Of a stretch of DNA of 5,204 nt, positions 1-5,204 are shown piece by piece (position 1 is the first letter of the stretch; every line of letters starts with the position of its first letter). The position numbers and the translations under genes were made by a program. The DNA comes from Archangium sp. (lineage in GTDB: Bacteria > Myxococcota > Myxococcia > Myxococcales > Myxococcaceae): contig JAEUJT010000158.1 in NCBI GenBank assembly GCA_016793525.1, positions 1 to 5,204 of the forward strand, given 5' to 3'. Under the pieces are notes generated by a model, which was given only the letters and a program-made list of their open reading frames with translations, was not told the DNA's origin and did no database searches.

Positions 1-148
1 TCAGCACCGCGACCTCATGGCGGCGCATCAGCTCGATGGCCTCGGCGCCCCCACCGGCCGTCAGCACTGGAACGTCGTCGTGCACGAGCGACTCGAAGAC
101 GACGCGGTTCGCCGCATCGTCATCGACGTAGAGAATGAAGGCGTTCAC
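1..148 (-). CDS. Response regulator, receiver domain (partial, N-terminal 49 codons)
   Basis: This is the start of a two-component response regulator and probably the phosphate acceptor of the hybrid kinase encoded just upstream. The visible protein begins MNAFILYVDDDAANR, the typical first beta strand and acidic pocket of a receiver (REC) domain: Asp9 and Asp10 match the Mg2+-binding acidic pair. A first helix and second strand follow (residues about 12-34). The phospho-acceptor Asp, normally near residue 53, lies beyond the window edge, as does any output domain, so the effector function cannot be told. The start is a GTG at 148-146, chosen because it overlaps the kinase stop in a GTGA junction and because translation from it gives the receiver strand directly. 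A purine-rich GTGAGG lies 4 nt upstream (158-153), a short but possible ribosome site; coupling to kinase translation is likely. It could be a single-domain regulator or one with a DNA-binding or enzymatic output. Confidence 0.88.
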   Translation of the reverse strand, partial: MNAFILYVDDDAANRVVFESLVHDDVPVLTAGGGAEAIELMRRHEVAVL

Positions 149-2658
149 CGCGCCTCACCCGGCAATCTCACTTCGAACACCGTGCGCTCTCCTGGTCTCG
201 AGACGACGCCGAGGTAGCCGCCCAGCCGGCGAATCGACTGGCGCGACAAGTAAAGCCCGAGTCCCGTGCCTTCTCCAACTTCTCGCGTGGTGAAGAATGG
301 TGTGAAGAGCCGCGGCACCGTCTCTGGAGAAATGCCCGGCCCATCGTCCTCCACCGTGACACGAACGACACCGTCGTTCTGACGTGTGACAGTGAGCCAG
401 ATGTTTTTCGACGGCGCGCGAATGGCGTTGTCGATGAGGTTGAGGAACACCTGGTTTAGCTCGCCGGCTGGCGCCACCACCCGCGCCTCCCCGAGCTGCT
501 TGTGCACGGTGACGTCGTTCAGCCGGTGCCCGAGGAGCCGCAGCGTCGACTCCAGGCCCGAGGCGATGTCGACCGGCCGGTCGCCCCCGCGCTCCGCCGG
601 GCTGGCGTGGGTGAGGAGCGCCTGGCTGATGCCTTCGATGCGCTCGGCGCCGTCGGCGATGACCGCCAGCAGCTTCGCGTCGTTGCCGGAGAAGATGGGC
701 TTCTGTTGCAGTAGGCGCACGCCGTTGAGCACCGCGTTGATGGGGTTGCGCACCTCGTGGCCCACGCCGGCGGCGAGAGTACCCACCGCGGCGAGGCGAG
801 ACTGGGCGTTGAGCTCGAGCGCCAGCCGCCGCATGCGCACCTGCGCGTGCACGCGCGCGAGGAGAACGCGGGGGTGAAATGGTTTCTCCACGAACTCATC
901 GGCGCCCGAGGCGAAGCCGTCGATGGCCGCTTCGGGGCCACCGCGCGCGGTGAGGAGAATGACCGGGGTCGACTGGAGCTGCGGGTCTTTCTTGATGGCC
1001 GTGCACATGTCGGTGCCGCGCAGCTTCGGCATCATCACGTCGGACACCACCGCGTCGGGCCGGAGCGAGCGCGTCTTGGCCAGCCCGTCTTCTCCGTCGA
1101 CTGCGATGAGTGTGTCGAACACTGGAGAGAGCACCCCCACGAGGAGCGCCCGCATCTCCTCATTGTCTTCGACGATGAGAACCCGGGCCCTGGGTCCCAG
1201 CTCGAGCGCCGCGAGACCAACATCTGGCGTGCCGCGCAACGGTACCGGCGTGAAGTGTTCGTCGGTGGCATCGGTGGTGCGGCGCGCCTGGCCGACGTCG
1301 CGCTGCACGCGGCGGCGCTCGAGGACCTGATCTTTGAAGTGTGACGTCCCCTTCGGGAGCACCACGGTGAAGGTGGTGCCCTTGCCCACGGCGCTCTGGA
1401 CCTCCAGGCGCCCGCCGTGGAGTGCGGTGAAGTTCTTCGCCAACGATAGGCCGATGCCGACGCCGCCGCGGTTCTGCTCCGACGTGACGCCCGCTTGGTA
1501 AAATCGCTCGAAGATATGCGGCAGGTGCTTCGGGTCGATGCCAGGGCCGGTATCGCTCACGGAGACCCGCGATTCTTTCGCGTCGTGCGTTACACGGAGC
1601 GTGATGCGCCCACCCTTTGGGGTGTATTTGAGCGCATTGCCGAGCAGATTCGAAAGCACCGTGTCGAGGCGATATTCGTCTCCGTAGGTGTCCGACGTCG
1701 GGGTTGGCGCATCGACGTGAAGCGTCACCCCGCGCGCCTCGGCGGTCGGCGCGAAGAGTGTGCCGAGCTGGTGCACCAGACCCGACAAGTCGACGGGCAT
1801 GACACTGAGGCGCAGGTGCCCGGAATCGGCCTTCCCCAGGTCGAGCAGGTCGCTCAGCATACGCATCAATCGCGAGGCGTTTCTGTGCACCGCCTCGAGC
1901 GACGCGCGCACCGGCTCGAGAAGGTCAGCAGGGTTGGCGAGCAGCGCGTCGATGGGCGTGATGATGAGTGTCAGCGGGGTGCGGAACTCGTGCGAGATGT
2001 TCTCGAAGAAGCGCGTTCGCATCGCACTGTCTTGCTCGATGAGCGCTTTGTCGGCCGCAGTGCGCTCGAGCGCCGTGCCCACCGAGGTAATTGACATTGC
2101 AATGACGATGGCAATCGCAATCGTGAATCCGACAGGGGCGAAGTCAGCGTTCGTGCTCAAGAACGGGTAGTCGAGGATGTGGATTCCCTGCACCAGACAG
2201 GAAATGGAGAACACTCTGGTTGTTGGGCTCGAGCGGTACTTCGACCAACGGAGGCCTTTTGTTCCTTGAATGAACAGCGGACTGGCGACTGCCACTGCCA
2301 GTGGCAGCTCGCGGAGCCACGCGGGTGCTCCAGCCAACGCCAGTCCGACGCCGATGACCACCGTGAGTCCGCAGAAAATTGCGTGACGACGTAGGCCGGC
2401 GGACTCATTCCGAAGCGATGCGGCGAAGTGCGCAAGCGGGAAGGTGCTGCACGCACTCAACGACGCGGCGACCGTGAGCCCCGCGGGGCTCCTGATGGGA
2501 AGCGCGTGAGCGAGGAGCCCCACGAGGGTCCCCAGCCAGACGAAGATGAGCGTACGATTGAGCGCAGACCGGTCTTGCGACCAAAGCAAGACCGTGAGGG
2601 TCAAATTGAGCACCAGCACCGTGAGGTACAGGACGAGAAGATTCTGCAGAGTGTTCAT
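145..2658 (-). CDS. Membrane hybrid histidine kinase with two kinase cores around a receiver domain (837 aa)
   Basis: Sensor kinase of a phosphorelay in the cytoplasmic membrane. Residues 1-195 hold about seven hydrophobic segments (near 5-26, 36-56, 59-80, 94-112, 116-131, 148-166, 172-193), with no recognised ligand domain. A short helix leads to HisKA 1 (ISHEFRTP, His223) and HATPase 1 (N box Asn337/Asn341, DTGPGI 369-374, GVGIGL 399-404). After a linker of about 50 residues comes a receiver domain (491-606) with Glu497/Asp498, phospho-acceptor Asp540, Thr570 and Lys592 all intact. A second core follows: HisKA 2 (GHEVRNP, His634, NtrB-like) and HATPase 2 (N box Asn740/Asn744, DDGPGI 771-776, GTGLGL 797-802). 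Both cores look catalytically complete. The ATG at 2658 is preferred over an in-frame ATG at 2748 because it forms an ATGA overlap with the upstream stop and the next residues begin the first membrane helix; the extra 30 residues look like antisense of the upstream gene's tail. No ribosome-binding site precedes it, which suggests coupled translation. Confidence 0.93.
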   Translation of the reverse strand: MNTLQNLLVLYLTVLVLNLTLTVLLWSQDRSALNRTLIFVWLGTLVGLLAHALPIRSPAGLTVAASLSACSTFPLAHFAASLRNESAGLRRHAIFCGLTVVIGVGLALAGAPAWLRELPLAVAVASPLFIQGTKGLRWSKYRSSPTTRVFSISCLVQGIHILDYPFLSTNADFAPVGFTIAIAIVIAMSITSVGTALERTAADKALIEQDSAMRTRFFENISHEFRTPLTLIITPIDALLANPADLLEPVRASLEAVHRNASRLMRMLSDLLDLGKADSGHLRLSVMPVDLSGLVHQLGTLFAPTAEARGVTLHVDAPTPTSDTYGDEYRLDTVLSNLLGNALKYTPKGGRITLRVTHDAKESRVSVSDTGPGIDPKHLPHIFERFYQAGVTSEQNRGGVGIGLSLAKNFTALHGGRLEVQSAVGKGTTFTVVLPKGTSHFKDQVLERRRVQRDVGQARRTTDATDEHFTPVPLRGTPDVGLAALELGPRARVLIVEDNEEMRALLVGVLSPVFDTLIAVDGEDGLAKTRSLRPDAVVSDVMMPKLRGTDMCTAIKKDPQLQSTPVILLTARGGPEAAIDGFASGADEFVEKPFHPRVLLARVHAQVRMRRLALELNAQSRLAAVGTLAAGVGHEVRNPINAVLNGVRLLQQKPIFSGNDAKLLAVIADGAERIEGISQALLTHASPAERGGDRPVDIASGLESTLRLLGHRLNDVTVHKQLGEARVVAPAGELNQVFLNLIDNAIRAPSKNIWLTVTRQNDGVVRVTVEDDGPGISPETVPRLFTPFFTTREVGEGTGLGLYLSRQSIRRLGGYLGVVSRPGERTVFEVRLPGEAR
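2289..2307. repeat. 19-bp perfect palindrome inside the kinase membrane domain
   Basis: Nine-base arms CTGCCACTG and CAGTGGCAG flank a single central base. It is nested inside a second inverted repeat with 9-bp arms at 2279-2287 and 2338-2346 (GGACTGGCG / CGCCAGTCC). It encodes residues of a Leu-Ala-Val-rich membrane helix (about 118-124 of the kinase), so repeated codons for these amino acids may explain it. The one-base spacer is too tight for a hairpin loop without opening the top pairs. No function is assigned. Confidence 0.5.
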
Positions 2659-3485
2659 GTCGGACCGACACGAGACGTCTCGGCGGCAGCTCGCGGACTC
2701 ACCCGAGGCGCAGGTCCAACGTATGTAACGACTGACGCCGGCAAGCACTGAAAGAGGTGACTCTTCTGACCTGCTCCCTCGACGGCGTTGGCGTAGAGCG
2801 TGTGCTGTACGAGCGGGAGCGTCATCACGGCGATGGCATGCGGGTTACGCAGACCCAGATCGAGCAGCGTTGCCGAGATTCCAAGAATGATGTTCGGTTC
2901 AAGCGAACGTTCACGCCGCGAGATGCCCGAAAGAATCTCCGACAAGTGAAAGAAGTGCCTTCGATTGCGGCCGCCATGCCGTTCCAGGGCACTACGAAGG
3001 GCGACCAGCCGCTCATCTTCGTCTCGAAAAGGTACTCCGAATCCGACTGGGCGGGTTCTCGCGTTCAAAAAAGCCGACGCGGCCGCGTCAAGGTCAGCGT
3101 CGCGCTCATCTCCTCGAAGACCAGCGTCAAAATCGAGTAGCAACTGCGCCGCCGCTCCGGCTGGCCATGGACCAACGTTGGCGTCGGCGAACATGGCCGT
3201 ACCAGCGGCGACCCCGGCGAGATCGTTGCCATAGCTCGCCGCAATACGTCCAATCTTGAGCGGCCAGACCCGTGGGTCACTCATGGTGATCGAGGCAGCA
3301 ACGAGGTCGAGCACGATGTGCTCATCCGCCGAAAGCCGTGGGCCGCCGACCGCGAGCCAGGTGAGGCCGATCGCTGAGATGTTGCTCACCAAGTCAGAAA
3401 ATACGCCGTATCCACAGAAACGATGATCGGCATCACCGGTTTGGGCCACCCGTGTCGGGAGCGTCTCAAGCTTGGCGTCATTCAT
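2655..3485 (-). CDS. Degenerate citrate synthase / citryl-CoA lyase-fold protein, probable pseudoenzyme (276 aa)
   Basis: Relative of citrate synthase and citryl-CoA lyase, with the compact length (about 270 aa) of the lyase-like group. Visible landmarks in family order are: a helical segment with ITMSDPRVWP (66-75); GPWPAGA (105-111) where the family has GPxHGGA; GFGVPFRDEDER (148-159) where it has GFGHxxYxxxDPR; PNIILG (197-202) where it has NVDFYSG; and a C-terminal LPASVVTYVGP (248-258) resembling the family's RPxxxYxGP. By this alignment the catalytic His/His/Asp become Pro108, Val151 and Ile200, so normal Claisen condensation or citryl cleavage chemistry is unlikely, while the scaffold and C-terminus are kept. 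The frame is open and its ends overlap both neighbours, arguing for a maintained protein rather than a decaying gene. The ATG at 3485 overlaps the upstream stop by 8 bp; no ribosome-binding site is visible. It may bind a CoA ester or pair with the upstream homologue; this is inference. Confidence 0.78.
   Translation of the reverse strand: MNDAKLETLPTRVAQTGDADHRFCGYGVFSDLVSNISAIGLTWLAVGGPRLSADEHIVLDLVAASITMSDPRVWPLKIGRIAASYGNDLAGVAAGTAMFADANVGPWPAGAAAQLLLDFDAGLRGDERDADLDAAASAFLNARTRPVGFGVPFRDEDERLVALRSALERHGGRNRRHFFHLSEILSGISRRERSLEPNIILGISATLLDLGLRNPHAIAVMTLPLVQHTLYANAVEGAGQKSHLFQCLPASVVTYVGPAPRVSPRAAAETSRVGPT
2658..2682. repeat. Two abutting palindromes at the kinase start codon
   Basis: TGTCGGACCGACA (2658-2670, 6-bp arms around one base) directly abuts CGAGACGTCTCG (2671-2682, perfect 12-bp palindrome). 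Together they cover the last codons of the upstream citrate-synthase-like gene, beyond its conserved domain, and touch the first base of the kinase ATG (2658-2656). Such a placement would suit a dyad operator of an internal promoter or an RNA structure hiding the kinase start, but no promoter elements could be recognised and the function is inference. Confidence 0.45.
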
Positions 3486-4161
3486 GGTATGCGAACCGAG
3501 GCACGTTCATTGGGTATTCTTTGAGTTTGCCGCGGGTGCCAGCCAAGCCCTCGGCGAGCGTACCTGGGAGCCGCGCGATGGTGAGTGCGACCTCAAGGTG
3601 TTGAGCACTGTTGAGGCCCACCGCCCAGAGGGTTGCCAGCACCGCCGCCGTGCGCGTCGGCCTATGCCTGAGCGCGACGACCTCGCCCGCGAACGCTCCC
3701 ACGGCCGCCTGCAGCCGAAGGACTGCCTCGCGATCGACTTCGTCGGTGCTCTGATGCGCAACCGGATATTCGGTCGAGGGTCGTTCCAGCCAAGTCAAGA
3801 GGTCATGGTGCTGGCTCACGACCCATCGAGACTGCTCGCTCAGTGTGACGGCGCTCGCAGCGACCGTTCCGCTTGTGGGCGTGCTGCAGACGTTTGCCAA
3901 CACAGCAACGTGGGTTGGGGCTTCTCCCACAAACGACGGTAGCCAGAACACGAACGCCGCTTCTGCGGCGCGGCCCTGTTCGGCACTCGGGGCGACGCCG
4001 GTCAGCGCGAGAACGATGGTCTCAGCAAAGCTGTAGTGCCGCGCGAGATCGGCCTCGACGTCGTACCCATGAAGCCGCGACCGAACCCTTCCCTCGCATA
4101 CGCGAGCCAGCAACGTATCTGGGAACGCAACTCGCTCGAGGTAGTTCGGCCCGTCACCCAT
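3478..4161 (-). CDS. Short citrate synthase-like protein, probable non-catalytic partner (227 aa)
   Basis: Distant citrate-synthase-fold protein. The best match to the family is residues 25-60 (RVRSRLHGYDVEADLAR, then SFAE at 44-47 and LALTGVAPSAEQ), like the RGYDIxxLAxxxSFxE...LLxGxLPTxxE region of citrate synthases. A proline-containing APTHVAVLA stretch (81-89) and a C-terminal helical part (171-206) resemble the segment around the family's AHxxE helix. No GPxHGG motif, no GFGH motif and no NVDFYSG-like motif can be found, so it seems to lack the three catalytic residues. No signal peptide or membrane segment is seen. The ATG at 4161 overlaps the ThDP-enzyme stop by 8 bp and has a good GGGAG 8 nt upstream. 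The next gene, another citrate-synthase relative, starts inside its last codons, which suggests that the two products form a heteromer. An unrelated all-helical protein cannot be fully excluded by eye. Confidence 0.65.
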   Translation of the reverse strand: MGDGPNYLERVAFPDTLLARVCEGRVRSRLHGYDVEADLARHYSFAETIVLALTGVAPSAEQGRAAEAAFVFWLPSFVGEAPTHVAVLANVCSTPTSGTVAASAVTLSEQSRWVVSQHHDLLTWLERPSTEYPVAHQSTDEVDREAVLRLQAAVGAFAGEVVALRHRPTRTAAVLATLWAVGLNSAQHLEVALTIARLPGTLAEGLAGTRGKLKEYPMNVPRFAYHE

Positions 4162-5204
4162 GCAATGCGCTCCCGCCAGTTGGTGTCGCTGCTGCCCCTT
4201 GCCCTTCGGTCGTCATCCACGAGCGCTTGGAGTCGACGTCTTTCGAGAACACTGCGGCGGGGTCGACCTGAATGTCGAGCACGACTGGGCAGTCTCGGCG
4301 GCGGCTGAGGTTGACCAGATCGAACTGCTCCGGAGATTCGATGCGGTACCCTTCGGCGCCGAGGCTCCGTGCCAGTGCCGCGAGGTCGGCCGGTCCGGTG
4401 GGGAAGGCGGGCGAGCGGTTGTAGAACGCGTGATGCCCCAGCTCGGTCATGCCCAGCCGGTGGTCATTGAACACCGCGAAGATGACCGGCAGCTTCGCCT
4501 GCGCGGCCGTCGCCACCTCGCCCGCGCACATCAAGAACCCGCCGTCGCCGCAGAGCACCACCACGGGGCGCTCCGGGTCAGCCACCTGAAGCCCAATGCC
4601 CGCAGCGATGCTCCCACCCATCGCGCCCAGCCCAAGTTGGAGCAGGAACGTGTCGTGCGCCTCAGCGGGTGTGTAGTGAATGGCGTAGAGCATGTGCTCG
4701 CCGCTGTCGGCGGTGAATCGCGCCCGCGGCCCGACCCGGCGGGCGATCTCCACCACCGCGCGCTCTGACGTGATGCGGTTCGGCGTGGTCGCAACGCTGG
4801 TCGACGCCTCTCGGTAAAACTCCACTCCATACCGCTTGGCGGGTGTCGTTCGCTGGAGTTCCGGTCGCTTCAGCAGTTCAGCGAGAAAGTGCTCGACCGG
4901 CGCGGTGAGACAGATGTGGGTCGCGTACGAGCGCCCTACCTGAGTCGCCTCGATGTCGACGTGAATGAGCGTGCGCACCGGTTTGAGCAGTGAGCTCCAC
5001 CCCTGGCTCGACAGCTCTCCCATGCGCGTGCCCATGGCGAGCGTGACGTCGACACCCTTGGCGAGAAAGTTGCGGCTCGAGGGGTGGCCACCCATGCCAA
5101 AAACACCCAGCGAGAGGGGGTGGCTTTCAGGGAAGATTCCCTTGCCTTTCGGCGTGGTGATGACCGGAATTTGCAAGCGCTCGGCGAGCTCGCGAATGAG
5201 CGTC
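4154..5204 (-). CDS. ThDP-dependent acetolactate synthase-like enzyme (partial, C-terminal 349 residues)
   Basis: C-terminal two thirds of a ThDP enzyme of the acetolactate synthase / benzoylformate decarboxylase family, expected to cleave or join 2-oxo acids through a ThDP-bound carbanion. The visible part starts in the central domain (TLIRELAERLQIPVITTPKG, then GVFGMGGHP, VTLAMGTRMGEL and IHVDIEATQVGR). The C-terminal domain has a GAMGGSIAAGIG helix and the ThDP-Mg2+ motif GDGGF (4549-4535) with its partner Asn in FNDHRLGM (codon 4468-4466), a GDG-25-N spacing. The stop is at 4156-4154. The N-terminal domain with the catalytic Glu is outside the window. After RLGM, true acetohydroxyacid synthases carry VRQWQ; here it is TELGH, so the Trp that favours 2-ketobutyrate is Gly. 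A biosynthetic branched-chain role is therefore doubtful, and no regulatory-subunit gene follows. The substrate cannot be named. The frame is open to the right edge; a TTG near 5176 is only an internal Leu. Confidence 0.88.
   Translation of the reverse strand, partial: TLIRELAERLQIPVITTPKGKGIFPESHPLSLGVFGMGGHPSSRNFLAKGVDVTLAMGTRMGELSSQGWSSLLKPVRTLIHVDIEATQVGRSYATHICLTAPVEHFLAELLKRPELQRTTPAKRYGVEFYREASTSVATTPNRITSERAVVEIARRVGPRARFTADSGEHMLYAIHYTPAEAHDTFLLQLGLGAMGGSIAAGIGLQVADPERPVVVLCGDGGFLMCAGEVATAAQAKLPVIFAVFNDHRLGMTELGHHAFYNRSPAFPTGPADLAALARSLGAEGYRIESPEQFDLVNLSRRRDCPVVLDIQVDPAAVFSKDVDSKRSWMTTEGQGAAATPTGGSALHG
4170..4174 (-). promoter_or_regulatory. Shine-Dalgarno site for the first citrate-synthase-like gene
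   Basis: GGGAG on the minus strand lies 8 nt before the ATG at 4161 and within the last codons of the ThDP-enzyme gene. It is the only well-placed ribosome-binding sequence found at the four gene junctions, and it supports the 4161 start and independent initiation there. Confidence 0.6.

Noticed and set aside
757..1344. Plus-strand open frame of about 195 codons
   Set aside because: It is antisense to the receiver and second HisKA regions of the kinase, with no recognisable domain and a His/Arg/Glu-rich composition typical of shadow frames.
1495..2094. Plus-strand open frame of about 199 codons
   Set aside because: It lies wholly antisense to the kinase's conserved HisKA/HATPase region. Its Arg/Gly/Val-rich product shows no motif and is a typical GC-rich shadow frame.
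2289..2307. 19-bp palindrome as a transcription terminator
   Set aside because: It lies inside the kinase coding sequence, has a one-base centre unsuited to a hairpin loop and has no following T-run on either strand.
2659..2748. In-frame upstream ATG that would add 30 residues to the kinase
   Set aside because: The extension is Arg/Ser/Cys-rich, overlaps the coding tail of the upstream gene and lies before the ATGA overlap and the first membrane helix. The start at 2658 is better supported.
2655..4161. The two citrate-synthase-like frames as one gene split by a frameshift
   Set aside because: The first has a clear stop and the second a clear ATG in an 8-bp overlap like that at the ThDP-enzyme junction. 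Each product appears to cover family-like segments by itself, and the second has the full length of a citryl-CoA lyase-like protein.
4160..4768. Plus-strand open frame of about 202 codons
   Set aside because: It is antisense to the ThDP-binding domain, whose motifs are unmistakable on the minus strand.
5174..5176. TTG as the start codon of the ThDP enzyme
   Set aside because: The reading frame continues upstream to the window edge with typical central-domain sequence (TLIRELAER), so this is an internal Leu of a truncated gene.

Overview
The window is gene-dense, high-GC bacterial DNA. Every supported gene lies on the minus strand, so transcription runs from position 5204 towards position 1. 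The GC-rich codon use, the very large membrane hybrid kinase and the chain of overlapping genes suggest a myxobacterium-like organism (Myxococcota). This is an inference from style, not from a marker gene.

In transcription order there are five genes. (1) The 3' part of a thiamine-diphosphate (ThDP) enzyme of the acetolactate synthase type (4154-5204, 5' end outside the window). (2) A short citrate-synthase-fold protein (3478-4161). (3) A second citrate-synthase-fold protein (2655-3485) in which all three catalytic positions of citrate synthase appear to be replaced. (4) An 837-residue membrane hybrid histidine kinase ordered 7TM - HisKA - HATPase - receiver - HisKA - HATPase (145-2658). (5) The first 49 codons of a response regulator (1-148, continuing past the left edge).

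All four gene junctions overlap, by 8, 8, 4 and 4 bp. There is no intergenic space, and no room for a classical promoter or terminator between genes. The set therefore looks like one translationally coupled operon joining a ThDP enzyme, two degenerate citrate-synthase relatives and a complete phosphorelay. No tRNA, rRNA, CRISPR array, insertion sequence or stretch over 300 bases without a gene was seen.

The most interesting point is the combination: two tandem, probably non-catalytic citrate-synthase-like proteins locked in an operon with a sensor kinase. One reading is that they bind a CoA ester or 2-oxo acid related to the ThDP enzyme's chemistry and inform the kinase; another is that they form a heteromeric enzyme with new active-site chemistry. 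Both are inference. Two abutting perfect palindromes sit exactly at the kinase start codon and could be a regulatory site.
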